A DNA stretch of 64,000 nucleotides from a bacterium. Its GTDB lineage: Bacteria; Zhuqueibacterota; Zhuqueibacteria; Zhuqueibacterales; Zhuqueibacteraceae. The DNA is taken from assembly GCA_023150945.1 (NCBI GenBank), contig JAKLJX010000003.1, positions 100,603-164,602 of the forward strand, written 5' to 3'. This document shows, in pieces, positions 33,372-44,430 of this stretch. The position numbers and the translations under genes were made by a program. The notes under the pieces are model-generated. The model did not search any database and was not told the origin of the DNA. It saw only the letters and a list, made by a program, of their open reading frames with translations. Every line of letters starts with the position of its first letter. The first letter of the stretch is position 1.

Positions 33372-34682
33372 TCAATTCCTCGCCACTGCTTTCTCCCCCA
33401 CTGCAGAACTCGGCGGCGGCGCCTCGGTTGCGGCCGGGCTGGCCGGTTCGCTCTGCTGGCTGGGCGCGGCGGGCGGCTCCGGCGTGGCCGTGGGTTTGCG
33501 CGCCGCCGGCTTTTTCCCCGGCAGGCCTTCAATCGCACCGCTCTCGCGCGACAGCTCGAGATGGGATTTGAATTCGACGCTGTAAATGTCCAAAATGGTC
33601 AGAAAGAAAACCGCGATCACCGGGCCGACGATGAAGCCCATCACGCCGAACACGCTGATGCCGCCCAGCGTCGAGAAGAAGATCATCAAATCGTGCATGC
33701 CGGCATCGCGGCCCACCAGCCGCGGCCGCATGAGATTGTCGATGTTGCCGATCACCACCATGCCCATGAACGCAATCGCGAGTCCCGCCCACACGCTGCC
33801 GGTGGCGACCTGAATGACGGCAATCGGCACCATCACCAGCCAGGCGCCCACCGAGGGCAGAATCGACAGCACCACCATGATCACGCCCCACAGAATCGGC
33901 GAGCTGATGTCGAACAGCCACAACGTCAAGCCGCCGAGAAAGCCCTGGATCATGCCGATCAGCAGCGTGCCCTTCACCGTGGCGCGCGCCACCGAGGCAA
34001 AGCGCAGGATCAATGCTTCTTCATAAACGTCATCCAGTGGGCTGAGGTATTTCAACCGCTGCACCAGCCGCTCGCCGTCTTTGAAGAAGTAGTACATCGT
34101 GAACAGCATCACGAACAGATTGGTGATCAGGGCGATGGTGCCCTGCGAAGTTTCATTGATGAATTTTGCCAGCCAGGTGCCGATGGTCTTGGCGCTCTCC
34201 TGCAGGTAGGCGTGCCAGTCGATTTCCTGGAGATTCAGGAACTTCGCCAGTTGTGAGTCCATGATCCGGGCCAAAACGCTGGCTTCGCCTTGCGCGAGGA
34301 TCTTTTGAATTTCCACCTGCGCGGTTTGGAAGAAGGCAATGGCCTCCTGGGCCACCATCGCGGCCAAAATGTAAACCGGGATCAGCAGGCCCAGCAGCAG
34401 GATGACGCAGCAGGCGAATGAGCTGAGGCTGCGATTACCCCGGAAGAGCCGGCGCAGCCGCTCATAGAAAGGATAGAACAGCGTCGAGAAGACCGTGGCC
34501 AGCAGCACCGGCAGCAGAAAAATCTTGACGACGTTGTAGAACATAAACATCGTGCCGACCAGGACGATCAGCAGAAAATAGCGGCTGAACTTTTCGGCCT
34601 TCAGCTTGCGGTACAGCAGTCTGCGCTCATCCGCGTGGGTGGGGGCGCCAGTAGCCATGATCTGAGCTTCCGTTTGTGACAT
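33372..34682 (-). CDS. AI-2E family (PerM/YdiK-like) transporter
   Basis: About 436 residues with seven to eight membrane helices. The family pattern is clear: paired N-terminal helices, a soluble amphipathic region (about 120-200), then TMYYFFKDGERLVQRL, a characteristic motif, GMIQGFLGGLTLWLF, ILPSVGAWLVMVPIAV, and FSTLGGISVFGVMGFIVGPV. Known members export small solutes or Na+/Li+; the AI-2 role is not general. The C-terminal 60 residues are a Pro/Ala-rich cytoplasmic tail. The ATG at 34682 was chosen over a TTG four codons upstream. It is not clearly linked with its neighbours. Confidence 0.85.
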   Translation of the reverse strand: MSQTEAQIMATGAPTHADERRLLYRKLKAEKFSRYFLLIVLVGTMFMFYNVVKIFLLPVLLATVFSTLFYPFYERLRRLFRGNRSLSSFACCVILLLGLLIPVYILAAMVAQEAIAFFQTAQVEIQKILAQGEASVLARIMDSQLAKFLNLQEIDWHAYLQESAKTIGTWLAKFINETSQGTIALITNLFVMLFTMYYFFKDGERLVQRLKYLSPLDDVYEEALILRFASVARATVKGTLLIGMIQGFLGGLTLWLFDISSPILWGVIMVVLSILPSVGAWLVMVPIAVIQVATGSVWAGLAIAFMGMVVIGNIDNLMRPRLVGRDAGMHDLMIFFSTLGGISVFGVMGFIVGPVIAVFFLTILDIYSVEFKSHLELSRESGAIEGLPGKKPAARKPTATPEPPAAPSQQSEPASPAATEAPPPSSAVGEKAVARN

Positions 34683-34957
34683 TTGCGCAATCAATGCTCA
34701 CAACTCGCGCCAAGATAGCGCCGGGTGAAAGTGAAAGCAAGTGAAAATCAGGCCGGCACAGCGTTCATCCGCGTTTTGTTGTTGGCTGAGAGGCCAATGC
34801 CGCTGACTTTTCGGCGTGGTTCTTTCCACGGCTGCGCCGTGGAATGCTGTCGGTGGATCCGCGTTGCAAAAACGATCACAAAACCCTGGCCCAGCCAAGG
34901 TTGGAACGGATTCTCCCTCAAAAGTTGACGACATTGGGCTGAGCGGCGGTGCGCGCC

Positions 34958-36292
34958 TCACAGTCCGCGCAGCAGCGCCAGCCAGGCGTGATTGACTTCC
35001 AGCCAGGCAAAAGGCGGCCGTTGCAGGAAGCCGGGCGCGCAAATCAGCCGGCCGAGCAGCTCTTCCTCCTCTGCGAGATCGAGCGTGAGCTGCGCGAGAT
35101 CCTGTTCTTCAGCGAGCGCCACTGCGAGCGCCTGCAACTTGTGGCTGTAGTTGCGCACCACGTTCATCGCTTCCGGCAGATTGCCCACCCAGCACAGCCG
35201 CACGACCCGAAATGCCACGCGCTGCGCGAGATCGCAATCCTCCGCCGCGACTACGGTCCACGCGGTGTCCGGCGGTTCGTAGAGCACGACGTTTTCGCCC
35301 GCCGCGCGTTGCGCCCGCCATTCGCCGCGCCATTGCTGAATCATCGCCTTTTCCGCCAGCGCCCAGCCGCCGGCCGGCCAGCGGCTGGTTTCTTCCGCCA
35401 GAATGCCGGCGAAATGCAGGGCAAGATTTGCCACCTCGTCCCACGTGTCCGCAATGACGAGCACAACTTGCGGGGATAGGCAGCCTTTGCCGTCGAACAT
35501 GAAGTAGTCGTAGGCCAATCGGCGCAAGGTTTCAGGCCGGGCAGCAGAGGCCTGCAGCAGCACTGCGCTGAAGCGATCGCCCAACGGCACATACTGCGGC
35601 GGCGCGACGGTGCGTATTTGCGCCACGGTGTCTTCATCCCCAAAAGCGACCACCGCGGGCTGAGCCGCGAGCACCGTTTGCGTGAGGGCAGGTTGCGTGC
35701 GCGGCCAGCTCAGCGCGGCCAGGCGTCCGGCAATCGCTTCATCTTGTTGCGCCAACGTGGCCAGCAGCGCAGGGAGCAGATGGGACTCCTCACTGGCGTT
35801 TTTGACCAAAGTGGGAATGCCGAGCAGAGAAAGCTGCACCACCGGTTGCAGGGCAACGCCGGGAATGTTGCCTGCCGCAATGATGAACGCCAAGTCCGGC
35901 AGCGCTTTTTCGGGCGTGACGCCGGCGCGCGCCTCGCGGATTTCGGCCAGCCAGTCTCGCATGTCATCCGCCACCAGCACGCGAAAATGATTGGCAATAC
36001 TCTCGCGCAACACCGCCCGGCTCATGCGGGTCGCGGTTTCGAGCTGAGCCAGGACTTTTTCTGCGCCCGGAAAACTCCAATTCTCCCAGGCGCGGGCCAC
36101 GGCGTGCCAGGCGGCGAGGGCACGGCGCTGCCAGGAGTCTGAGTCGGAACCAAAGCCAATCGTGGGCCGCTGCAAAGCTGCAACGAGCGCGGCCACTTCA
36201 GCCGGAGAAGGGTGTTGGAAGTCACCCAGTTTGGCGAGCAAGGGTGGTACGAAAAACGGTTGCGGTGGGATTGCGGTGTTTGCAGAATTCAT
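34958..36292 (-). CDS. luxC: LuxC-family acyl-CoA reductase
   Basis: 444 residues of the LuxC family, which reduces long-chain fatty acyl groups to aldehydes with NADPH. Marks: DLAFIIAAGNIPGVALQPVV, the nucleotide-binding region; LVKNASEESHLLPALLATLA; and YFMFDGKGCLSPQVVLV with the presumed catalytic Cys. No luciferase genes (luxAB) are present, so the product aldehyde is presumably used for lipids, wax or pigment rather than light. A LuxE homologue lies about 860 nt upstream on the same strand, separated by an opposite-strand cassette. An ancestral luxE-luxC operon was probably interrupted. Confidence 0.82.
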   Translation of the reverse strand: MNSANTAIPPQPFFVPPLLAKLGDFQHPSPAEVAALVAALQRPTIGFGSDSDSWQRRALAAWHAVARAWENWSFPGAEKVLAQLETATRMSRAVLRESIANHFRVLVADDMRDWLAEIREARAGVTPEKALPDLAFIIAAGNIPGVALQPVVQLSLLGIPTLVKNASEESHLLPALLATLAQQDEAIAGRLAALSWPRTQPALTQTVLAAQPAVVAFGDEDTVAQIRTVAPPQYVPLGDRFSAVLLQASAARPETLRRLAYDYFMFDGKGCLSPQVVLVIADTWDEVANLALHFAGILAEETSRWPAGGWALAEKAMIQQWRGEWRAQRAAGENVVLYEPPDTAWTVVAAEDCDLAQRVAFRVVRLCWVGNLPEAMNVVRNYSHKLQALAVALAEEQDLAQLTLDLAEEEELLGRLICAPGFLQRPPFAWLEVNHAWLALLRGL

Positions 36293-36294
36293 GG

Positions 36295-36323
36295 TTGCAA
36301 GCTAGCCTGGCGCTTACTATATT
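36295..36323 (+). promoter_or_regulatory. Promoter for the nucleotidyltransferase cassette
   Basis: TTGCAA (36295-36300), 17 nt, TATATT (36318-36323), reading toward the gene that starts at 36351. The -10 and spacing match other promoters in the window. Confidence 0.55.
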
Positions 36324-36350
36324 TCACAACAATCGCATCACGTCAAACAG

Positions 36351-36569
36351 ATGGAACGCATGCCTTTTGAGCCAAGAGTCCGTTACGGTTTCGAGCACGA
36401 AACCATGGAAGCGAAGATTCGCTGGTTTCTGCAATTCACGCCGGGCGAGCGCTTCGAGATGATGATGGCCGCCATCGAGTTGGCGCTGCGGGCGCAGGCC
36501 TCCCTACGAGAACAACATGCTCGAAAAATATCTGGAGCTGCTGCAGGCGCTGCACGAGGCGAGGATTAG
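36351..36569 (+). CDS. Small protein upstream of a nucleotidyltransferase
   Basis: 72 residues: RYGFEHETMEAKIRWFLQFT followed by PGERFEMMMAAIELALR, an amphipathic-helical pattern often seen in small proteins encoded immediately before a stand-alone nucleotidyltransferase. It overlaps that gene by 53 nt in another frame. It may be the antitoxin or a modified partner, by analogy with MNT/HEPN and AbiE-type pairs, but no direct motif proves it. It has its own plausible promoter at 36295-36323. Function unknown. Confidence 0.55.
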   Translation: MERMPFEPRVRYGFEHETMEAKIRWFLQFTPGERFEMMMAAIELALRAQASLREQHARKISGAAAGAARGED

Positions 36570-36969
36570 ATACCTGGTGATCGGCGGCTTTGCAGCCATC
36601 ATGCACGGTATCCCTCGTTTCACAAAAGATCTGGATCTTGCCATCATACCCGACCTCCAGACCTGCGCAGGCATCTTGACTGTCCTCAAGAGCCTGCGTT
36701 TCGGAACGGCCTACCTGACGACGCCGGAGGATTTTGCAAAGAGCAAGATAACCATTTTTGAAGACTACTTGCGGTTGGATGTTCTCACGGAGGTCCCGGG
36801 GCTAGATTTTGAAGCCGCGTGGCTCAGGCGTGAGGTCGCCTACGTAAAAGAAGTACCGGTTAACTTGGTTTGCCTTGATGACTTGATTGCATTGAAAGCC
36901 GCGGCCGGCCGCAAGATTGATCTTGAAGGCTTGGAATATCTTGAAAGAATTCGCGCCGGCAAGTTTTAG
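36517..36969 (+). CDS. Stand-alone nucleotidyltransferase (AbiEii/MNT-like)
   Basis: 150 residues. The N-terminal motif RYLVIGGFAAIMHGIPRFTK-DLDL carries the GG-(x)n-DxD nucleotidyltransferase signature; the two catalytic Asp residues are in TKDLDLAI. The third acidic position is likely in LRLDVLTEV. The C-terminal VNLVCLDDLIALKAAAGRK is typical of the family. Such enzymes act as toxins or antitoxins by nucleotidylating RNA or a partner protein. With the 72-residue upstream protein it makes a compact cassette inserted, in opposite orientation, between luxE and luxC. Confidence 0.75.
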   Translation: MLEKYLELLQALHEARIRYLVIGGFAAIMHGIPRFTKDLDLAIIPDLQTCAGILTVLKSLRFGTAYLTTPEDFAKSKITIFEDYLRLDVLTEVPGLDFEAAWLRREVAYVKEVPVNLVCLDDLIALKAAAGRKIDLEGLEYLERIRAGKF

Positions 36970-37152
36970 ATGGGTAGGATACGTTTCGTTCAAGCTCTGT
37001 CTCATTGTCCCTGCCGTTGCGGCTCGCCCTTATTGGGATGACAGGGCCATGATAGCCTGCCATCAGCAAACCACGATTCATTTCTTTTCCTGCTGCGCTT
37101 TCTGCCAAGTTCTCTAGCCCTCAGCCGCGGCGAAATTTCCGCCGGCAATTCT

Positions 37153-38325
37153 TCACTCAATCCTCTCCGTCAGCAGCGAGCAGCCGCGCAATTCTGCCGC
37201 GCTCGCCCGGCCCTCCAGTTCGATGCGATCCTGCCAGGCGCGGCCCACGTCTTCGGTTTGAATCGCCATCACCGAATCAATGTTCGCCAAATCGAAAATG
37301 CGCAGCAGGCCGGTTTCGCCCGGCGGCAGCGGCTGCAGGTTTTCCGGACCAACTGCCAGCACCCGCACCCACGGCGGCATGAACTTGACGTTGGGGTTGT
37401 GATCCTGCAGCGGCACGCCCGGCAACCGGCTGGCATAGAATTGCGAACTCAATTCGGTCATGCCGTATTCATTCAACAAGCATTCCGGCGGCACACCGAA
37501 AGCCGCGCTCAGCATTTGCTGAAATTCCTGCCGCGGTAGCTCGCGCGTCCGGCCTTTGTAGCCGCCGGTGTCCAAAATGCGGCTGTGCGGCGGCAACTTC
37601 GGCTCGAAGTCCTCGGCCACAAAGGCCTCGAGAGCTTCCAGCAGCGCGAAGGCCGTGCCCAGCAGGAAGATCGGCACCCGCTCCTGTTGTGCGCGCACAA
37701 TGGCGCGGCGAAGCCCGGCTAGATCAAGTCCGGCGGGCGTCATGAACGCAGCGCTGCCGCGCGCGCCCCATTCCTCGCGAATCGCTGTGAACATGCAGCC
37801 CAGCGAGGAATGGGGAAAGTGTTCGGCGGTGGGACCGAGGAACAGCATGCGCAACTGCGGCCGATCGGGCAGGCAATAAGCTTGAAAGCTGCGCAAGGCC
37901 GCGGTGCGATAGTATTCCAGCGTGCGAAAGTAATGCTTGCCGCTGCGCGCTTGCGTGGTGCCGCTGGTGTGAAAGATGAATGCGGCTTGTTCGGTTGGAA
38001 AACACACCAGAGGCACCTGCTTGAAGGCGCTGGTGGTGACTGCGGGAATTTCCAGCCAGTGGCGGGGAGCAAGCGCGGCCGGTGCAATCTGTTCGCAATA
38101 CTTGCGGTAGACCGCGTTCTCCCGGATTTGATGGGCAAAAATTTTCAGCGCCAACCGGTTGAATTGGGCCTCATCAAATGCGGTGAGGGGGACCGTGGAA
38201 ATGAACTCGAGCAACTCGGCATGCGGACGCTGGGCGGCGGAAGAATGGTGAACTGCCGGCGGTGAGGAACGTTCGCCTTCCACTTGCCGGCCGGCCTCCG
38301 TGGCCTCGAACTCTCTCACGTTCAT
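37153..38325 (-). CDS. luxE: LuxE-family acyl-protein synthetase
   Basis: 390 residues of the LuxE/PaaK-like adenylating family. LuxE activates fatty acids with ATP and passes the acyl group to LuxC. Visible marks: IFHTSGTTQARSGKHYF (ATP-binding P-loop-like motif), LGPTAEHFPHSSLGCM, LLGTAFALLEALEAF, ILDTGGYKGRTRELPR, LLNEYGMTELSSQFY and ETGLLRIFDLANIDSVMAIQ. The start at 38325 follows AAGAGGC; a longer upstream frame has no family resemblance. Same strand and likely the same ancestral operon as luxC. LuxD is not visible in this window. Confidence 0.8.
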   Translation of the reverse strand: MNVREFEATEAGRQVEGERSSPPAVHHSSAAQRPHAELLEFISTVPLTAFDEAQFNRLALKIFAHQIRENAVYRKYCEQIAPAALAPRHWLEIPAVTTSAFKQVPLVCFPTEQAAFIFHTSGTTQARSGKHYFRTLEYYRTAALRSFQAYCLPDRPQLRMLFLGPTAEHFPHSSLGCMFTAIREEWGARGSAAFMTPAGLDLAGLRRAIVRAQQERVPIFLLGTAFALLEALEAFVAEDFEPKLPPHSRILDTGGYKGRTRELPRQEFQQMLSAAFGVPPECLLNEYGMTELSSQFYASRLPGVPLQDHNPNVKFMPPWVRVLAVGPENLQPLPPGETGLLRIFDLANIDSVMAIQTEDVGRAWQDRIELEGRASAAELRGCSLLTERIE

Positions 38326-38754
38326 GCCTCTTGCAATTAGTTTGACCAGGTTGCAGCGCTTTTCAATTGGGTGGCAGGTTTGTAGTCCCCGCCCCTGGTG
38401 GGCGGCTGGCAAAGCCAGTAAATTCGCGGTTGCCATAGTGCCCCACGAGGGGGCAAGGCTACGATTCCTGCGCACGCATTCGAAAAACGCGCTAGGTTGG
38501 GAAACTCGCCCCGTAACGCGAAAAATCTCTAGCTCAAAGAAAATCGCCAACCGATAGCAACAACCCAACCGAGGGAAATGACTTGTATCAGTTGGGTCGT
38601 TTCGATCAGTTGGAAATACTTCTTTGCTTTTGAGGCAACAATTTCACCTTGCAGGAGCCAACTTCCCCTCTTCTTGAACGTGCTCAAATCGGATCAGACG
38701 CACTCCTGTTCATCAAGAAGCGCCAGGGCGGTGGTGATTGCAGACGGACACCAA
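38326..38754. other. Intergenic region between luxE and ispG
   Basis: 429 nt with no supportable gene. It contains a 40-nt repeat (38574-38613) shared with 45546-45585. Confidence 0.45.
38574..38613. repeat. 40-nt dispersed repeat, copy 1
   Basis: Matches 45546-45585 at 35 of 40 positions by manual alignment; the shared core is GGGTCGTTTC-ATCAGTTGG. Both copies are intergenic. Confidence 0.5.
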
Positions 38755-40854
<2,100 letters not shown>

Positions 40855-40874
40855 AAGGTGCTTCCAATGTTCAT

Positions 40875-41255
40875 TTACTCTCCCAGGTAGAGTTTGCGGT
40901 GGTATCGAAAACCGAACAGACGGTGCTGCACCATTACCTTGAAAAGCTCGCGCCGGTCGCGGTCACGATCCACCAGCAGCACGCCGGAGTCGATGATGTG
41001 GTTGTGCAAATAAAGATTCTCCAAGCGATCTAGAAACGTCACCTTGAGATTCTACAGGCCGGTCTTCTTTCCCAGCCGTTGCATGATGGCAAGGCGTTCG
41101 TCCAGGCTCAGCCGGCGATCGGGATGAATGGCCACGTCGACATCGCTCAGGACCGAAGTTTCGCCGGTCACGGTGGAGCCGAACAGTTAGGCAAACACGA
41201 TCTCTGCCTCAGTGGCCAGCGCCTGTTTCAAATTTTGAAGGTTGAGTTGCGTCAT
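40875..41255 (-). pseudogene. MNT-type minimal nucleotidyltransferase with two in-frame stops
   Basis: One uninterrupted frame of 126 codons, but TAA at 41187-41189 and TAG at 41052-41054 break it. The conceptual product starts MTQLNLQNLKQAL, carries LFGSTVTGETSVLSDVDVAI, the GSx(n)SDxD signature of MNT domains, then LYLHNHIIDSGVLLVDRD and ends YHRKLYLGE. It is the antitoxin type of HEPN/MNT pairs. No HEPN partner is adjacent. A perfect promoter remains upstream (41326-41354). It is best read as a decaying gene. Confidence 0.8.
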
Positions 41256-41325
41256 CGTCATCGTTCCGGGAATCCTGCCGTCCGGCGGCCTTGGCAAGGC
41301 TGCCGCAATTTTGCGGCGGTGGGCG

Positions 41326-41354
41326 AATATAACATTTGTGAGCAGGATAGTCAA
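41326..41354 (-). promoter_or_regulatory. Promoter upstream of the MNT pseudogene
   Basis: On the minus strand TTGACT (41349-41354), 17-nt spacer, TATATT (41326-41331). The predicted transcript would start about 64 nt before the pseudogene ATG. The rest of the gap 41256-41588 shows nothing else. Confidence 0.65.
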
Positions 41355-41588
41355 TGAGGCGCGTGGCGTGATTCCTCCCGCCCTCATGGTGTCATGCCGC
41401 AGGTCTCTTCCCCGGCATGAGCACTCGTCCGAGGTGGGGGACGCCGTTCTGAAAACTATTTGCGCTTGACGCCAATTTTTGCTAATGGGACACGTGAAAT
41501 TCACCATGAGGAAGGACAACTCCTGCAACGCAACAACGCTCTGCTTGCCCCATCGGACGGCGCACGCGAACTCTTCATCTCCCATCAT

Positions 41589-43343
41589 ATGCCCTCATTC
41601 AAAAATCTTCTACTGAGTTTTTTCTTCCTCACGCTGGCTGTTGCCGGCCGGGCGCAAGATCAGGCCTGGGTCGAGAAGACGCTGGCGGCGATGTCGCTGG
41701 AAGAAAAAGTCGGCCAGCTCTTTGTCGCGGATCTCGTGGCGCTCTACAGCCACCAGCAGAGTCCCAATTTCCGCTACGCCAAAGAAATGGTGCAGCGTTA
41801 TCACGTCGGCAGCTTCATTCTCGGCGGCGGCACGCTCACGGACATCGCGCTGATGACCAACGCGCTGCAGCGCGCCGCCAAAATTCCGCTGCTCATCAAC
41901 TCCGATCTCGAAAGCGGCCTCACTTATCATTTGCCCTGGTGGTGGACGCGCGGCCGCATGCCGGAAGTGCCGCGCTTTGTCTCCGGCGGCGGCACCGGCT
42001 TTCCTTCGATGATGGCGTTCGGCGCGACCGGTGATCCCCAACTCGCGTATGAATTCGGCCTGGCCATGGCGCGTGAAGCGCGGGCAGTGGGCATTCATTG
42101 GACGAATTCGCCGGTCGCCGACGTCAACAGCAATCCCGACAACCCGATCATCAACACGCGCTCGTTCGGCGAAGATCCGGCGCAAGTTGCCGAATTCGTC
42201 GCGGCCTGTGTGCGCGGCTTGCAAGAGGGCGGCATGATCGCCACCCTCAAACACTTTCCCGGCCACGGCGACACCGAGCACGACACGCACATGGGATTGC
42301 CGGTGTTGCCGTTCGATGCCAGGCGGTTGGCCGCGCTCGAGCTGGTGCCGTTTCAAGCCGGCATTGCCGCGGGCGCCAAGGCCGTGATGACGGCGCATAT
42401 CGCGCTGCCGCAATTGGATCCTGCAGGCCGTCCGGCTACTTTGTCCGCTCCGATTTTGACCGGACTGCTGCGGCAGCGACTGGGTTTTCAAGGAGTCATC
42501 ATCACCGACAGCATGGTCATGCAGGGCATCACCGATCACTACGGCGCCGCCGCGTCAGCGGTACTTGCCTTCGAGGCCGGTGCCGACGTTTTTCTCATCG
42601 CGGCAGATTTCGATGATTCCTTCAACAGTGTGTTGCACGCGTTGCAATCCGGCCGCCTGAGCATGACGCGTTTGGACGAATCCGTGCGCCGGGTGTTGCT
42701 GGTCAAGTCGTGGTTGGGCCTCGACCGCTCCCGTGTCGTCGAGATTGAAAAAATCTCGGAGATCGTAGCGGCGCCGGAAACCGAGGCGTTGGCGGATAGA
42801 ATTTCGAACGCCTCGGTGACGCTGTTGCGCAATCAAGGCGATCTGCTGCCTTTGCCCGCGACGGCGCACCTCAAGATCATCGCGGTCTCGGACGAGCCCA
42901 ATGCCGAATTCGGGCGCGCACTGCAGCATCAACTTGAATCCCGCCTGGCGGCAGTTTCCCTGGTGCGATTGTCGAATGAATCGCCGCGCGAGCTGGTGCA
43001 GGCAGCGGCGCAAGCTGAAGCCGGGGAGGTGATTGTGCTTGGCATTTATCTCTCGATCGGCGCGTGGAAGGGCAAAACCGGATTTTCGCCGGCATTGCAG
43101 GAGTTGCTGGCAGGCGCGGCGGTATTGCCCCAGCCGGTCATCACCGTCGCGTTTGGCGATCCTTACGTGCTCGCCAAGCTGCCGGCGACGGCGGCGATCC
43201 TGACGCCTTACAACGGTGCCCGGGTCGGCGAGGCCGCCATTGCGCGTGCGCTCACCGGCGAAATCAATCTCACCGGCCGCTTGCCGGTCACGATTCCCGG
43301 CAGGTACAAAATCGGGGAAGGGCTGCAATTGCGTTCACGCTGA
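41589..43343 (+). CDS. Exported GH3 beta-N-acetylhexosaminidase-like enzyme (NagZ family)
   Basis: 584 residues. A signal peptide (MPSFKNLLLSFFFLTLAVAGRAQ) precedes a GH3 catalytic domain: SLEEKVGQLFVADL, PLLINSDLESGLTYHLP, HWTNSPVADVNSNPDNPIIN, RSFGEDP, MIATLKHFPGHGDTEHDTHM (the His/Asp acid-base dyad region of NagZ-type enzymes) and GVIITDSMVMQGI with the nucleophile Asp. A second, C-terminal GH3 domain (about 420-584) is present. It probably removes GlcNAc from peptidoglycan or glycans in the periplasm. The ATG at 41589 directly opens the signal peptide. It is followed after 31 nt by the next gene on the same strand. Confidence 0.87.
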   Translation: MPSFKNLLLSFFFLTLAVAGRAQDQAWVEKTLAAMSLEEKVGQLFVADLVALYSHQQSPNFRYAKEMVQRYHVGSFILGGGTLTDIALMTNALQRAAKIPLLINSDLESGLTYHLPWWWTRGRMPEVPRFVSGGGTGFPSMMAFGATGDPQLAYEFGLAMAREARAVGIHWTNSPVADVNSNPDNPIINTRSFGEDPAQVAEFVAACVRGLQEGGMIATLKHFPGHGDTEHDTHMGLPVLPFDARRLAALELVPFQAGIAAGAKAVMTAHIALPQLDPAGRPATLSAPILTGLLRQRLGFQGVIITDSMVMQGITDHYGAAASAVLAFEAGADVFLIAADFDDSFNSVLHALQSGRLSMTRLDESVRRVLLVKSWLGLDRSRVVEIEKISEIVAAPETEALADRISNASVTLLRNQGDLLPLPATAHLKIIAVSDEPNAEFGRALQHQLESRLAAVSLVRLSNESPRELVQAAAQAEAGEVIVLGIYLSIGAWKGKTGFSPALQELLAGAAVLPQPVITVAFGDPYVLAKLPATAAILTPYNGARVGEAAIARALTGEINLTGRLPVTIPGRYKIGEGLQLRSR

Positions 43344-43374
43344 TGGCGATTTTACTTTTTTGCGAAAGTGCTTT

Positions 43375-44421
43375 ATGGACTCGGACAAACTCAATGCCTG
43401 GGCGGGCCTGCTCGCAAAGATTTTCTGGTTGATTGTTGTACTCCTTGTCGCCGCCGCGCTGGGCAAATGGTGGCTGGGCCGCGAAGTGGCAGTGCCCGCA
43501 CGCGTGACCAAGCCGATTCCGGCGCCGCCGATCGACTGGTCACAAGTCGATGCGGCGATCGTGGCCTCGCTCCGGCAGGCGCATGCCGCCGCGGAAACCA
43601 CGGCAACGCAAAAGCTCGAGGCCTGGAGCGCAGACTTGATGTGGCGGGTCGATCATGATTTTCTCGATTGGTATTTCGGCTATTGGAATCAGCAGAAACT
43701 GGGGCTCAAGGCGCTGGGCTACGCGGTGAAGCATTATGTTTTTGCCGACGAACCGGACGCGGCCGCGCGCATCACCGAAGAAGTGCAGCAGGAGTTTGCC
43801 CAGCGCGTGCTGCGCCCGCAAATCGCGCAGTTGGAGCTGGAGCGGATCACCACCGAAGTTTTGGAGGTGTACGTGAGCCGCTTGACCGCCGGGCTGGCCG
43901 GCATTCCGGAAGAATACAAAATTCCCCAGCCGGAGTGGGAGCGCTATCTCAACGACATCGCTGTGCTGACGACGCAGGTCGAAGGCAATCGTGAAATCGC
44001 GCTTTCGCTCAAAGCCGCGACGGTGGCTTCGGTGGGCGGCGGCGTGTTCTTGGCGCAAACGCTCAGCCCGGCGCTCACCAACCTCGGCAGCAAAGTATCG
44101 GGCAAGCTGGCCGGCAAAGCCGCGGGCGAAGCGGCCGCGGAAGTGGCGGCGAAGACCGGCGGCAAAGTGACGGCGAAGACCGGCGGCCGACTGCTGGGGT
44201 TGATTGTCGGCTTCGGCATCATCATTTGGGACGTGTGGGATCACTATCAAACCGAAGAAATCGAGCGGCCGAAACTGCGGCAGACAATTGCGGACTATTT
44301 TGTCGAAGTCAAACACAGCCTGCTTTATGAGCCGGAAACCGGCATCATGTCCCTCATTCACGGCATGGAAGGCAACATCGTTTCCTCGCTGCGCACGCAG
44401 CCGCCCGCCGCACAACCTTGA
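43375..44421 (+). CDS. Membrane-anchored protein of unknown function
   Basis: 348 residues. One N-terminal membrane helix (LLAKIFWLIVVLLVAAALG, about 12-30), then a helical domain with WRVDHDFLDWYFGYWNQQKLG and several conserved-looking Trp/Tyr residues. A glycine/alanine-rich, repeat-like region (KLAGKAAGEAAAEVAAKTGG, about 245-270) precedes a second hydrophobic segment (LLGLIVGFGIIIWDVWDHYQ). It may be a two-helix inner-membrane protein with a periplasmic domain between. The family was not recognised. It lies between the GH3 gene and the YcjF-like gene on the same strand, likely as part of one operon. Confidence 0.6.
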   Translation: MDSDKLNAWAGLLAKIFWLIVVLLVAAALGKWWLGREVAVPARVTKPIPAPPIDWSQVDAAIVASLRQAHAAAETTATQKLEAWSADLMWRVDHDFLDWYFGYWNQQKLGLKALGYAVKHYVFADEPDAAARITEEVQQEFAQRVLRPQIAQLELERITTEVLEVYVSRLTAGLAGIPEEYKIPQPEWERYLNDIAVLTTQVEGNREIALSLKAATVASVGGGVFLAQTLSPALTNLGSKVSGKLAGKAAGEAAAEVAAKTGGKVTAKTGGRLLGLIVGFGIIIWDVWDHYQTEEIERPKLRQTIADYFVEVKHSLLYEPETGIMSLIHGMEGNIVSSLRTQPPAAQP

Positions 44422-44430
44422 ATTCTTCTC

